A DNA stretch of 64,000 bases from FEN-1139 sp038207155 (GCA_038207155.1 JBBRAB010000003.1:62001-126000), one strand, 5' to 3'. Counted from the stretch's first letter, positions 41,451 to 50,898 are shown. The notes: generated by a model not told the origin, from the sequence alone. Numbers and translations: made by a program.

Positions 41451-41941
41451 ACCGTCAGCGCAGGCTGGGTATTTTCCTCGAAAACGCGGCCGAGCTGCTG
41501 TTCAAGTGCGCCCTAATCGGAATTGGGGTGCTGGGAGTTCGAGCGGGCTACATGGCGGTTCAGCGCATCCGCCCTGTTTCGTCGGCTACCGTGCTTGTGA
41601 AGCCCTCGGCCGAGCCGAGCGCTCAGCCCTGGGGGCCACTTACGGGACTGGGGCTGCCTCCACCCGGCAGTAGTCGCGTTGTTCCCCTACCGAGTGAACT
41701 GATGATCGTGGCTTCGGCTGCGCCGCCCAAGCCCAAGGCAACGCGCGTCTACGTCGTCGTGAAACTTGAGCCGCCGCGCTCCGAGGTCCTGATCAATGGG
41801 GTCAGCGTCGGCCAAACCCCCTACCTTGGGGAAGCGGGTTGCGAGCTGGGCAGCACCGTACGCATCACGGTGATTCCTCCCAAGGGCATGCCGGTCCACC
41901 ACACCAGCCCCTGTCAGGGGGAAATCCGTCTCGGCCATTGA
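41447..41941 (+). CDS. Membrane-anchored PEGA-like domain protein
   Basis: The ATG at 41447 overlaps the GspE-like stop (ATGA), which overrules the longer in-frame start inside that gene. Of 164 residues, about 15-40 form a membrane helix (ELLFKCALIGIGVLGVRAGY). A Pro/Ser-rich linker leads to a C-terminal PEGA-type domain (about 100-155: VVVKLEPPRSEVLINGVSVG, QTPY, then a Cys pair). It should be anchored in the inner membrane with the domain outside. Coupling suggests it forms a complex with the membrane-tethered ATPase. Confidence 0.7.
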   Translation: MNRQRRLGIFLENAAELLFKCALIGIGVLGVRAGYMAVQRIRPVSSATVLVKPSAEPSAQPWGPLTGLGLPPPGSSRVVPLPSELMIVASAAPPKPKATRVYVVVKLEPPRSEVLINGVSVGQTPYLGEAGCELGSTVRITVIPPKGMPVHHTSPCQGEIRLGH

Positions 41942-42010
41942 CGCGCCGGAGCTACGACTTGCGGGAGGCTTTCAACCGCTGAGGGAAGGACGCGGTCGCC
42001 CCCGGACTTG

Positions 42011-44974
42011 CTAGAGAGTGACCTGCAGCGAGGCGAGCAGCGAGCGGCCCAGGGCTGGCATTGTGCGCTGTCGGAATTCCCCGCCAACTGGGTAGTTGAG
42101 CTGCCAATCGAGCAGGTTGTAGACGCCGAAGGAGTAGTCGAGCCGGAGGGACTCCTGTTTTCCCGTCAGGACGACGTCCCACAGCACTGCAGGGGAAGTG
42201 CGTCGCTGCGGCAAATCACCCTCGTTTTCGTAGCGATCCCAGCGGCCGTCCTCGACTGTGATGCGACTGGCGGCTGTCAGTCTGCGGTCGATGAGTGGCG
42301 CGGCACCCTTGAGCGAAAGCATGTGAATGGGTGCATTGAAGACGTGGCGGCGCGTCGTATCCGCTCTCAGGAGCGCCCACGTAGACAGACGATCGTCACT
42401 CACATAGCGAGCGATCGTATGACTGTAGGCTGCCGCAACCAGCCAGCCTTGTCGCCAGTCGCGCCGCAGCTCTGCCTCAAGCCCGGTACTGACGAGCGGC
42501 GACACCGCGGACTGAAACTGCAGCGGCGCTCCAGCCGCCGTGGACACTGGGACCAGGTCGATCAGACCGCTGGTTCTTGTCGTAAAGAGCGTGGCGCTTG
42601 CCATCACGGTTGGCGAAAACCGGTGGGAATGCGCCAGTTCCGCGGAGTAGGTGACCTCCGGGCGAAGGTCGGGATTGGCCACCTGGGTGTAGCCCCCGTC
42701 ATTGTAATAGAGCTCGTAAACGCTCGGGGCACGGAACGCTCGCGCCACTAGAAAGCGCGTGTGCCCAGCTGCGTAGGGATGGATCAGCCAGGTTACCCGC
42801 GGGCTCAGACTCATTCCAAACGTTGAGTAGGCGTCCAAACGAGCCCCGAGCGACACGCGGTGTCGCTCTCCGGGCTGCGCATCGACCATCGCATAGGTTG
42901 CACCGGTGCGAAAGGGTCGGCCGTTACTGCCTCGCTGATCCAGGATGTACCCGTTGCCGTCTTCTACGGACTGCTCCACCGAAAAGTGATTCTCGTAGCT
43001 TGCTCCTAGGGTGAGCGCGAGTCTTCGATGAGCTACCCAACGCAGGCGTTGTTCCGCTGTCACCCAGGTGCTGCGATAGGTATCGGTTTCAAGTCCCCCG
43101 ACCACTCCCGCCCGGCGTGGATAATAGCCGTTGAAGGCATAGCGATGCAGCGCGACGCGACTGGTCGCGTCAAGCGTTGGCGTGAGCTGCGGTTCTGCGC
43201 GGAGCTCGAAGAAACCACGTCGATCGAGCTGCCGGGTGCGTTTGTCGCCAAAAAGTACGTCGTACTGCGCACCCGGAATGTGCTTGTCGCGTGCGTGATA
43301 GTACCAGTTGGCAGAGAGCTTGCCGTACTGCGCGCGCCCCCGAAGCGTTCCCAGCAAACTGCCGTCGAGACCGCGCGCGTGACCCGCCTCCGTCCCGGGG
43401 GCCATCGAGGTCTCGCCGAGGTATTCAGGAATGTAAAAGTCGCGACCCTGCGAGTGCCCAAGGCTCAGACTTGTCCAGACGTTGGCTCCCGACTTTCCCA
43501 GCCAATTGCCGCGGATTCTGGCCCGTGAAACGGCGCCGGGAGCGGTACCAAGGGCCAGCTCGACGCCGCTCTGCTTGGCCGGACGCGAGACGATGTTCAC
43601 CACGCCGCTCACCGCCCCGGTGCCGTAGGTCGCTGCGCCCGGGCCATGGACGAGCTCGATTCGCTCGACGTCACCCAGATCCGTGAGGCCGTCATAGTCA
43701 CTGAATGACGAGCCCAACCAGTCGTCATTGGTCGGGATTCCGTCATGCATGACGAGGAGGCGGTTTCCGTAGCTCCCAATACGTGAGATCCCGCGCAGTC
43801 CGAGGCCTACGTAGGCGCGATCGTCCCAGAGCACGACGCCTGGCAGGCCCCGCAGGGCTTCGGCAACCGTCGGGTACGCCAGAGTCCGAAGCTCAGTGCG
43901 ATCGACGATACTGACGGAGTTTGGCGCGTTATCGACGTTCTCTTTTCGGCGTGAGGCGCCCTCGACCTCACGCTCCTCGACCAACGCGAGTTCCACACGT
44001 CCTGGCTCGTCCTTGCTGACAATGACGCTCCGGCTCACGGTCGCAAATCCCGCCAGGCTGACCCGCAGACTGTGCTCCCCGACGGGAAGGGTCAGTGCCG
44101 CAGGGGTGAACGCGAGAAAACGTTCATCGACCTCAATTCGTGCGCCAGGCTCATCGGTGACGACCTCGAGCACTCCCAACAACGGAGGTGGCGCAAGCAC
44201 CAGCGAAGTCAGCTGTTCATACTGGACCTTAATCTCGGTCTTTATCAACTGATGCTGCGCGAGCTGCGACTGAACGGTGTAGAGGCCCGGCGCTAGCGAG
44301 CTCTCACAGGGAGCTTCGCAGCCAAATTGGACGTTTTCTCCACGAATCTCGAAGCGGGTGCCCCGCGGGGCGTCCAATCGGATGCGACCGAGCAGAGGCT
44401 CCAGCGGGAGGTCGAGACGTACTTGTTCGCCTGCGTGAATCGGCTGAGTCTCGTACACCACCGGGTGGTAGCCCGCGAGCTCGGCAATGACCCGATACCG
44501 ACCCGCGGTGACTCCAAGCCGCTGAGGTGAGGTCCCACGCGAGCCGAGGTCATGCCGTTCGATGTAGAGCGTGGCACCAGGCGGCTCGGTGCGTACATCG
44601 AGGACGGCCACACTTCGAGAGACGCGTGCCAGCGCGGTGAGTAGCTCGCTGCGGGTCTTGGCGTCGCTTTCGAGGCTCAGTGACTGATCGAAGTAGCGAT
44701 ACGCGTCAGGGAACTGTCCGAGCAACTCGTAGCACCGCGCAACGTTAAACAGGACGTTGCGGTTTGGTACCAGACGCTGGGAAAAAATGAATTCCTCGAG
44801 TGCGTGCCTGTAGTCACCGGCGCGATAGGAGGCCGTGCCGATTGAGAAATGCAGCTCCGCCTCATCAGCGACGTTATCGGCCTGGGCGTGGCCGGAAAGG
44901 CTCACGACTGCGCTTAGCAGGAGGCAACTGTGCCAGTGACCGATCCTCACGCGGCGGGCGTCCTCTCGCTTCAC
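42011..44974 (-). CDS. TonB-dependent receptor with N-terminal TPR and PEGA-like domains
   Basis: A 987-residue outer-membrane receptor. A signal peptide (LLLSAVVSLSGHAQA) is followed by a TPR-like segment (about 35-115: GTASYRAGDYRHALEEFIF), two or three PEGA-like domains (about 120-330: RTEPPGATLYIERHDLGSRG, TDEPGARIEVDERFLAF), then a plug (LRTLAYPTVAEALRGLPGVV, RIELVHGPGAATYGTGAVSG) and a 22-strand-type barrel to the C-terminus. The end (LASLQVTL) lacks the usual terminal Phe. The GTG at 44974 has an AGAGGAA site upstream. It begins 12 bp after the Ser/Thr kinase gene, so the two form an operon. The substrate is not evident. Confidence 0.88.
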   Translation of the reverse strand: MKREDARRVRIGHWHSCLLLSAVVSLSGHAQADNVADEAELHFSIGTASYRAGDYRHALEEFIFSQRLVPNRNVLFNVARCYELLGQFPDAYRYFDQSLSLESDAKTRSELLTALARVSRSVAVLDVRTEPPGATLYIERHDLGSRGTSPQRLGVTAGRYRVIAELAGYHPVVYETQPIHAGEQVRLDLPLEPLLGRIRLDAPRGTRFEIRGENVQFGCEAPCESSLAPGLYTVQSQLAQHQLIKTEIKVQYEQLTSLVLAPPPLLGVLEVVTDEPGARIEVDERFLAFTPAALTLPVGEHSLRVSLAGFATVSRSVIVSKDEPGRVELALVEEREVEGASRRKENVDNAPNSVSIVDRTELRTLAYPTVAEALRGLPGVVLWDDRAYVGLGLRGISRIGSYGNRLLVMHDGIPTNDDWLGSSFSDYDGLTDLGDVERIELVHGPGAATYGTGAVSGVVNIVSRPAKQSGVELALGTAPGAVSRARIRGNWLGKSGANVWTSLSLGHSQGRDFYIPEYLGETSMAPGTEAGHARGLDGSLLGTLRGRAQYGKLSANWYYHARDKHIPGAQYDVLFGDKRTRQLDRRGFFELRAEPQLTPTLDATSRVALHRYAFNGYYPRRAGVVGGLETDTYRSTWVTAEQRLRWVAHRRLALTLGASYENHFSVEQSVEDGNGYILDQRGSNGRPFRTGATYAMVDAQPGERHRVSLGARLDAYSTFGMSLSPRVTWLIHPYAAGHTRFLVARAFRAPSVYELYYNDGGYTQVANPDLRPEVTYSAELAHSHRFSPTVMASATLFTTRTSGLIDLVPVSTAAGAPLQFQSAVSPLVSTGLEAELRRDWRQGWLVAAAYSHTIARYVSDDRLSTWALLRADTTRRHVFNAPIHMLSLKGAAPLIDRRLTAASRITVEDGRWDRYENEGDLPQRRTSPAVLWDVVLTGKQESLRLDYSFGVYNLLDWQLNYPVGGEFRQRTMPALGRSLLASLQVTL

Positions 44975-44986
44975 GATCTAGTTCCT

Positions 44987-46702
44987 CTAGCGCGAACCGC
45001 GGATCTCACTGGTTACCGCCGTCGCAGTGGCGGCTGGAGCGCGCGCCAGTTCGCGACGAACGCCGTGAGTTGCCGCTGCCGCTCCACCGGTGACTGTTGC
45101 TGGACTCCCCGCGTCGCGTGTCAGTGACGCGATCACACGCACACTTTGGGTCGAGGCCGCCTGCACGACTGAATACGGTGCAAAGCCGGCGCGCTTCAAC
45201 ACGAAGGTTCGGGGGGCGGCACTCACAGTTCCATGAGCGATCATCAGCTGCAGTGGGGTGACTCCGAGCCATTGATTGGCCTCGTAGACTTCCGCCGCGC
45301 CCGGGATCGAGTCAAGAATCAGCTGAAATCCCTGCTCGTTCGAAGTTGCAACGGATTCTGTAGCGGGTCCAGTGGGAGCATCGCGCTCCGAACGTGCCTC
45401 GATAGCAAGCAGAGCGCCGACCAGACCGAAGACGAGTCCGCCCGGTGACAGCCAGAGCGCGAGACGTCGTGTCCGGGGTGGCATCGTCAGCGTTGGTCGC
45501 CTAGTTGGCGGGGACTGAACCTCGAGCGTTCGGAAGGAGTCCTCACTCTGGGGACCGCCGTCACGAAGTCGCAGTCGTTGTGACGGGGTTCGCGAGGCCG
45601 CCTTCTCGAGTGCAATTCGTCCCACCGAAACCCGCTGTCCGCGGGACTCGGGCGCGCCGTCCAAAGTAATCCGTGGATTTGGCACCGACAGGGCTTTTCG
45701 ACTTGGCGAACGCCGAGAGCTTGAGATCTCCGGGCCAAGTTCGGCGGTCGAATTGAGCGTGGCTTCTGCGACGCGGACTCGCGCCGTCTTGGCGATCATC
45801 GGCGCGGGCTCGCTCAGACACAGCGAGCCGCTTGAGCGGTAGGGCAGGCGATAGGGCTCGAGCAAAGCCACCAGATTGCGCGCGGATCTCAGGCGCTGAT
45901 CAGGCGTCTTGGCCAGGCACTGCGACACGACATCGAGAAACTCGCTGGGCAGATCGGGGCGAAGCGTGCCGAGCGGCGTTGGGTGATCCGTGGCAATCGC
46001 GATACAGAGAGACGGGAAGTTGTCAGCCACGAATGCAGCGCGACCCGCCAGCAATTCGTAGAGTGTGGCGCCGAGCGCCCAGATATCCGTTCGCGCGTCC
46101 ACATTGCGTGAGTCACGGATCTGCTCCGGCGCCATGTACGCGGGTGAACCCATCAGCTGTCGGGTCCCGGTGAGTCCGGGGCCAAACGAGGAATACGGCT
46201 GAAAATCAAGCTGCTTCGAGATGCCAAAGTCGAGAACTTTGACCCAGGGCTGGCCGTCACCACGGTCCAACAAAAATAGGTTCGAGGGTTTGATGTCGCG
46301 GTGGACGATGCCGCGATCATGGGCTTCCGCGAGGCCTTCTGCGGCCTGGGAAATGATCTCCGCGGCGTCTTCCAACGAGAGCGTGCCCTTGGCAGTAAGC
46401 AGGGTGGCAACGTCCTTGCCACGCAGGCGTTCCATCACCATGAAAGGTGCACCCGTCGGGAGTCGACCGACGTCATGGATCCGTACGATATGATCGCTGG
46501 TCAGCGCTGCGGCTGCCCGAGCCTCTTGCAGAAAGCGGGCGTGCGCGTCGGTGTGATCGTCTTCGGTTGCGTTGAGCACCTTCACGGCCACGACGTGACC
46601 GAGCTCGAGGTGACGCGCCTCGAGCACCAATCCCATGCCACCCGAACCGAGGGTTCCCTCGATGCGGTATTTGTCCGCGATGAGATCGCCGATCTTCGGC
46701 AT
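44987..46702 (-). CDS. Membrane-anchored Ser/Thr protein kinase with PEGA-like tail
   Basis: The ATG at 46702 (MPKIGDLIADKYRIEGTLGS) starts a 571-residue kinase; the longer frame adds an unlikely leader. The kinase domain (about 12-285) has the loop GSGGMGLV, Lys41, HRDIKPSN at 134-141, DFG at 158-160 and GSPAYMAPEQ, so it should be active. A Ser/Arg-rich linker leads to one membrane helix (about 414-434). The outer C-terminus (about 458-530: LILDSIPGAAEVYEANQWLG-VTPLQL) is a PEGA-type domain. The next gene encodes a TonB-dependent receptor that also carries PEGA-like domains, suggesting a shared envelope ligand or contact. Confidence 0.92.
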   Translation of the reverse strand: MPKIGDLIADKYRIEGTLGSGGMGLVLEARHLELGHVVAVKVLNATEDDHTDAHARFLQEARAAAALTSDHIVRIHDVGRLPTGAPFMVMERLRGKDVATLLTAKGTLSLEDAAEIISQAAEGLAEAHDRGIVHRDIKPSNLFLLDRGDGQPWVKVLDFGISKQLDFQPYSSFGPGLTGTRQLMGSPAYMAPEQIRDSRNVDARTDIWALGATLYELLAGRAAFVADNFPSLCIAIATDHPTPLGTLRPDLPSEFLDVVSQCLAKTPDQRLRSARNLVALLEPYRLPYRSSGSLCLSEPAPMIAKTARVRVAEATLNSTAELGPEISSSRRSPSRKALSVPNPRITLDGAPESRGQRVSVGRIALEKAASRTPSQRLRLRDGGPQSEDSFRTLEVQSPPTRRPTLTMPPRTRRLALWLSPGGLVFGLVGALLAIEARSERDAPTGPATESVATSNEQGFQLILDSIPGAAEVYEANQWLGVTPLQLMIAHGTVSAAPRTFVLKRAGFAPYSVVQAASTQSVRVIASLTRDAGSPATVTGGAAAATHGVRRELARAPAATATAVTSEIRGSR

Positions 46703-47004
46703 CTCGACGTCGGTAGCGTGGGGATCGTTGGAAATTGCCACTGGAGGAAGGTGTCTTGACCGACAGCCGGTTGCGTGGGGCCACGGGCCCTGATGGCACG
46801 CCAAAGGAATACGGCTGAGCCAGGGCTCGACTTGCGGGCCTCCATGCGCTTTCCATGAATCGGACGCCCGGTAGGTACCGCGCGGCTGCGGTCCCAGCAG
46901 GGCGGGTACACAGGCGGGCGTATCAGCCAGTGAAAGACGCGCGAAGCCTCGACGATGTCCAGCGGCATTGGTACTGTGCGTGCGGACGTTCGGCCCGCTG
47001 AGCG
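46703..47004 (-). other. 302-bp intergenic region upstream of the kinase gene
   Basis: No gene seen. It must carry the promoter of the kinase/TonB-receptor operon unless transcription reads through from the NtrC-type gene. I looked for a sigma-54 (-24/-12) promoter next to the NtrC-type gene and found no convincing match. Confidence 0.4.
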
Positions 47005-48375
47005 CTACTCCTCTTCCTTCGCGGCTCTCAGGCCGAGGGACCGCGCTTTTTTGTAGAGATGGCTACGCTCAAGATCGAGCGCTCGCGCGGTGGCGGCCAT
47101 CTGCCCGTCATGGGCTCTGAGAGCCTCGTCGAGGATGCGTCGCTCGGCATCCTCGACGAGCTCGCGGAAGGCCACTCCTGGGCGATAGAGACCCCGCACC
47201 TGTGGGCTGGGAGTAAACAGGGCCGCTTCCACCTCGCTGCGACCGATTTGATCACCGGGGGTCAGAATCACGAGCCGTTCGACCAGGTTACGGAGTTCCC
47301 TCACATTGCCAGGGAACGGGTGGTGCTGCAGACCATCGATCGCCCCCGGGGCAAAGTGAATGCGCGGACGACCATTGGCCACCTGGGCCAACGCCAGGAA
47401 GTGAGCAGCGAGTTGCGGCACGTCCTCGCTGCGTCTGCGAAGTGCGGGAACCTCCATCGGGACCACGTCGAGTCGATCTAACAAATCTGCCCGAAATTCT
47501 CCGGTTTCGCAGGCGCGTCGGAGGTCCTTGTTGGTGGCAGCCACGACCCGCACGTCGAGGCGAATCGTTTCGTGACCACCGACGCGTTCGATCTCGCGCT
47601 CCTGCAGCACGCGCAGCAGTTTCGCCTGCATCGCGACCGGCATGTCTCCCACCTCGTCCAGGAACAGGGTTCCGCCGTGAGCGCGCTCGAAGCGTCCACG
47701 GCGCTGGCGCGTCGCGCCGGTGAACGCGCCTGCTTCATGCCCGAACAGCTCACTTTCGAGCAATTCTGCTGGAACCGCAGCGCAGTTCATCTTCTCAAGC
47801 GGCTGACGACTTCTGGGGGACGAACGATGAATCGCGCGGGCCACCAGCTCTTTGCCGGTGCCTCGCTCGCCGGTGATCAGGACCGAAGCTTGGGCGCGCG
47901 CGGCGCGCGCGATGCGATCACGGAGCTCGACCATGCAGCGACTGTCGCCAATCAGCTCGTCGCAGTAGCCGACAGCCTTTCGTAGCTCTTGAGCCTCCCG
48001 CTCGGCGCGCACGAGCCGCAGCAGGTTGTCGATGACGACCAGCAGTCGATCGGTTGACAGGGGCTTCTCGAGGAAGTCAAGTGCGCCGAGTCTTGTCGCT
48101 CGCACAGCGGCGTCGATCGTCGCATGTCCGCTCATCATGATGACCGGCGTGTCCTGCTTAGCGGCCCGCAGGCGCTCGAGCAGGGTGAGGCCGTCCCCAT
48201 CGGGGAGCGCCACATCGAGCAGGATAGCGTCAAAGGTACGCTTCGAGAGCTTCTCTTCGGCGAGTCGCACGCCCCCAGCGACCTCCACCTTGTGGCCTTC
48301 GAGTTCCAGCGTGCGTTTCAGGGTTGCGAGGATCGTCGGCTCATCGTCGACGACGAGAAGCTGTGCGGAGGCCAT
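47005..48375 (-). CDS. NtrC-family sigma-54-dependent response regulator
   Basis: A 456-residue transcription activator. Receiver domain 1-120 with Asp10/Asp11, phosphoacceptor Asp54 (AILLDVALPDGDG) and Lys in FLEKPLS. AAA+ domain about 140-375: Walker A GERGTGKE, the sigma-54 contact loop GAFTGA, Walker B GGTLFLDEVGD. C-terminal Fis-type HTH (MAATARALDLERSHLYKKA). All functional motifs are intact, so it should activate sigma-54 promoters when phosphorylated. No histidine kinase gene is adjacent. The ATG at 48375 is used. It is divergent from the PATAN-DnaJ gene with 82 bp between. Confidence 0.94.
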   Translation of the reverse strand: MASAQLLVVDDEPTILATLKRTLELEGHKVEVAGGVRLAEEKLSKRTFDAILLDVALPDGDGLTLLERLRAAKQDTPVIMMSGHATIDAAVRATRLGALDFLEKPLSTDRLLVVIDNLLRLVRAEREAQELRKAVGYCDELIGDSRCMVELRDRIARAARAQASVLITGERGTGKELVARAIHRSSPRSRQPLEKMNCAAVPAELLESELFGHEAGAFTGATRQRRGRFERAHGGTLFLDEVGDMPVAMQAKLLRVLQEREIERVGGHETIRLDVRVVAATNKDLRRACETGEFRADLLDRLDVVPMEVPALRRRSEDVPQLAAHFLALAQVANGRPRIHFAPGAIDGLQHHPFPGNVRELRNLVERLVILTPGDQIGRSEVEAALFTPSPQVRGLYRPGVAFRELVEDAERRILDEALRAHDGQMAATARALDLERSHLYKKARSLGLRAAKEEE

Positions 48376-48457
48376 GTGGGCAACGCTACCCTGCCTGGTG
48401 TCTGTGATGCCAGCTGTCCGTTGGGAGAGCTGTTCTGCTAGGCTAGGCCCTGCCCCG

Positions 48458-50317
48458 ATGACTGCCGCCACCCCGATTGGCACTGGTACCTTCGCCAAGA
48501 CGCCCCTGAGCCACCTGCTCGTCTCTCTGGTCGAGCGGGGGCTGTCGGGCACGGTTGTGTTCGAAACGCCGTCGGGCGCCAAGAGCGCGCTCGTGCTCGA
48601 GCGTGGCATCCCCTGCAAGGTGCGCACGGCCGAGTCGGTGGCCTTGGGGCCACTGCTGGTCAAGCTGGGCCACGTCGACAAACGCGCGGCTCAGGAGACC
48701 TTTGCCATCAGTCGTGAACAGTCCTCACTCCACGGTCAGGTGTTGCTCGCCCATGGGCTGCTCGGTGCCGATGAGCTCGAACTGGCTTTGCGTGCGCAAA
48801 TCGCCGCCAAGCTCGAGCTGATTGGGGATCTTGGTCCGGACACGGTTTTTGGTGTCTATGAGGGGGCGGACTACCTAGCTAAATGGGCAGGTGGTGCCAC
48901 TCCGGTGGCGCCTCTCTGCTTGATTTGGCGACTGATCCAACACCGCACCGAGCCTGCGGTTGTGTCGCAGGTGCTTGCCCATGTTGGGCGTATTCCGCTT
49001 CGGATCCATGCCCACGCTCAGCTTGAGCATTTTGGGTTTGGTCGAACCGAGCTCTCGCTATTGGAGGTCCTACGCGCTCGTCCGCAGGACATTGAGGCGC
49101 TCAACCAGATGGGGATACTCGCGTCTCATCTGATCGAGCGGCTTGTCTATGCCCTGACGATCACTCGCCACCTCGACCTTGGAACCGGTGCGCGTCCGAT
49201 CGGGATCGGACTCGCTGCGTCGCGGCTTGAGACCTTCCTCAGCCCAAAGAGCGTTCCCCGGCATTCGCGGCCCGTCATGCTGTCGGCAACTCCGCCGCCG
49301 GGGGCTGTCGCGGCCGTGACGGCATCTGCTGCCCCTCGGATTGCCACCGGGGTGGCGCCCGCCAATAGTCCTCAGGCTCCCGCCGTGAGCCCCCTGGCAA
49401 GTCCGGCGGCGCCAGCAGCTGCAGCGGCGAAATCCCCTGCAAAGAACTCGGATTCGTCGCCACCTTCCTCGCGCGCCGAGACCTTGCTGCTGGAACGTCG
49501 TCAGGCACTCGAGCAGCTCGCCATCAGCATCGCTGACAAGGATCTCTACGAGGTACTCGGCGTCGCCAGCGACGTGCCTGCCACCGCGGTTCAGGCTGCG
49601 TTCTTCCATCTCGCCAAGCTGCATCATCCTGACCGACTGGGGCCGGGCCTGGCGGATCTACGGCCGCTGGCGACTCGAGTGTTTTCGCGGATGACCGAGG
49701 CGCACCAGACCCTATCGGATCCCAACAAGCGCGCCACCTACGATCACCGTCGCAGTCAAGATGCGAGCGAGGATGCCGAGTCCCTCCAGGTTCAGAAGGT
49801 GCTCGCGGCCTCTGCATCCTTCCAGAAGGCGGACGTTCTCTTCAAGAAGCGTATGCTGGCGGCGGCCGAGCTTGAGGCAAAGCGCGCCTACGAAGGGGAT
49901 CCGGAACAGCCGGACTACGCGGCGTTTTACGCTTGGATACTGGCGAGCAAACCTGACGCCGAGCTCCAGCTACCGCAGCTGTTGGAGATGCTCGACGAGG
50001 CCGTGAAGCGCAATCCGGAGAGCGAGCGCAATCGCTATTATCGCGCTCAGCTCCTCAAGCGTCTCGGACGAATTGCCGACGCACTGGCGGACTGCCGACT
50101 GATCGTTGAACGCAACCCTCACCACACGGACGCCCTACGCGAGCTGCGGCTCCACAACATGCGTCGCGGCGGGTCAACGCGCCCCGGCGGCTCAAAATCT
50201 GGGGCAAATCCGTCTTCGCGGCCGCGCCCGTCCGGTGGCAAGTCCAATCCACCCCAAGGTTCCAAGGGCAAGGCGTCGCAGCCCGAGGGACTTCTCGGCA
50301 AGCTGTTTAAGCGCTAG
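48458..50317 (+). CDS. PATAN-like / DnaJ / TPR protein
   Basis: A 619-residue cytoplasmic protein. Residues 10-125 look like a PATAN/DUF4388-type domain (LLVSLVERGLSGTVVFETPS, SALVLERGIPCKVRTAES). An Ala/Pro/Ser-rich linker (about 270-345) precedes a J domain (about 361-430) with the Hsp70-activating HPD in AKLHHPDRLGPG. A TPR-like helical part follows (about 445-565), then a basic Gly/Ser/Pro tail ending KLFKR. The J domain should stimulate an Hsp70 on clients chosen by the other parts. The ATG at 48458 is used; the longer frame runs back into the divergent regulator. Confidence 0.82.
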   Translation: MTAATPIGTGTFAKTPLSHLLVSLVERGLSGTVVFETPSGAKSALVLERGIPCKVRTAESVALGPLLVKLGHVDKRAAQETFAISREQSSLHGQVLLAHGLLGADELELALRAQIAAKLELIGDLGPDTVFGVYEGADYLAKWAGGATPVAPLCLIWRLIQHRTEPAVVSQVLAHVGRIPLRIHAHAQLEHFGFGRTELSLLEVLRARPQDIEALNQMGILASHLIERLVYALTITRHLDLGTGARPIGIGLAASRLETFLSPKSVPRHSRPVMLSATPPPGAVAAVTASAAPRIATGVAPANSPQAPAVSPLASPAAPAAAAAKSPAKNSDSSPPSSRAETLLLERRQALEQLAISIADKDLYEVLGVASDVPATAVQAAFFHLAKLHHPDRLGPGLADLRPLATRVFSRMTEAHQTLSDPNKRATYDHRRSQDASEDAESLQVQKVLAASASFQKADVLFKKRMLAAAELEAKRAYEGDPEQPDYAAFYAWILASKPDAELQLPQLLEMLDEAVKRNPESERNRYYRAQLLKRLGRIADALADCRLIVERNPHHTDALRELRLHNMRRGGSTRPGGSKSGANPSSRPRPSGGKSNPPQGSKGKASQPEGLLGKLFKR

Positions 50318-50343
50318 AGCTTTGGTTGTTTGGCGCGGTTAGG

Positions 50344-50898
50344 CTAGGTCGCCGGCAGCACGTTGAGCAGCCCATTTTGCCGGAGTGCTTCGAACAGGGC
50401 GATCGATACCGAGTTGGCGAGGTTGAGGGATCTGACCGCCCCCAGCGTCGGGATGCCGACCAGCTGCTCCGGATGCTCAAGGAGCAGTGTTTCCGGCAGT
50501 CCGGCGCTTTCCTTGCCGAACACCAGGGCGTCACCCGGTTCAAACGCCACGTCGTACAGGCTTTGAGTCGCCCGACCCGTGAAGAACCAGGTCCGAGCAC
50601 CGTCCATGGTGGGCACCGCCAGCGCGGCTCGCTGCGCCTGAAACTCGGCGAGATCTGCATGCTGGAACACCTCGACCAGGTGCCAGTAGTCGAGGCCGGC
50701 GCGTCGCACCGCATGCTCGTCGATCCGAAAACCGAGCTTTCCGACCAGATGCAACGGACAGGCTGTGGCGCCGCAGAGTCGTGCAATGTTGCCGGTATTT
50801 GGCGGGATTTCCGGCTCCACCAGGACCACGTGAAATGGACGTTCGACGCGCTTGGCTCGCAGTCGCTCAGTGGGTGCAAGGAGCTTTGGCTCACTCAT
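50344..50898 (-). CDS. trmL: tRNA (cytidine/uridine-34-2'-O)-methyltransferase
   Basis: A SPOUT-class methyltransferase acting on the wobble ribose of certain tRNA-Leu species. Family features: FHVVLVEPEIPPNTGNIARL, then LVGKLGFRIDEHAVRRAGLDYW, and the knot-forming C-terminal motifs FGKESAGLPE and RSLNLANSVSIALFEALRQ. A 184-residue length with a 20-residue N-terminal extension is slightly long. The ATG at 50898 overlaps the stop of the FGE-like gene (ATGA), which is an unexpected coupling. Confidence 0.9.
   Translation of the reverse strand: MSEPKLLAPTERLRAKRVERPFHVVLVEPEIPPNTGNIARLCGATACPLHLVGKLGFRIDEHAVRRAGLDYWHLVEVFQHADLAEFQAQRAALAVPTMDGARTWFFTGRATQSLYDVAFEPGDALVFGKESAGLPETLLLEHPEQLVGIPTLGAVRSLNLANSVSIALFEALRQNGLLNVLPAT

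Noticed and set aside
46703..47004. Sigma-54 promoter controlling the kinase/TonB-receptor operon
   Set aside because: No segment fits the -24/-12 consensus with correct spacing.
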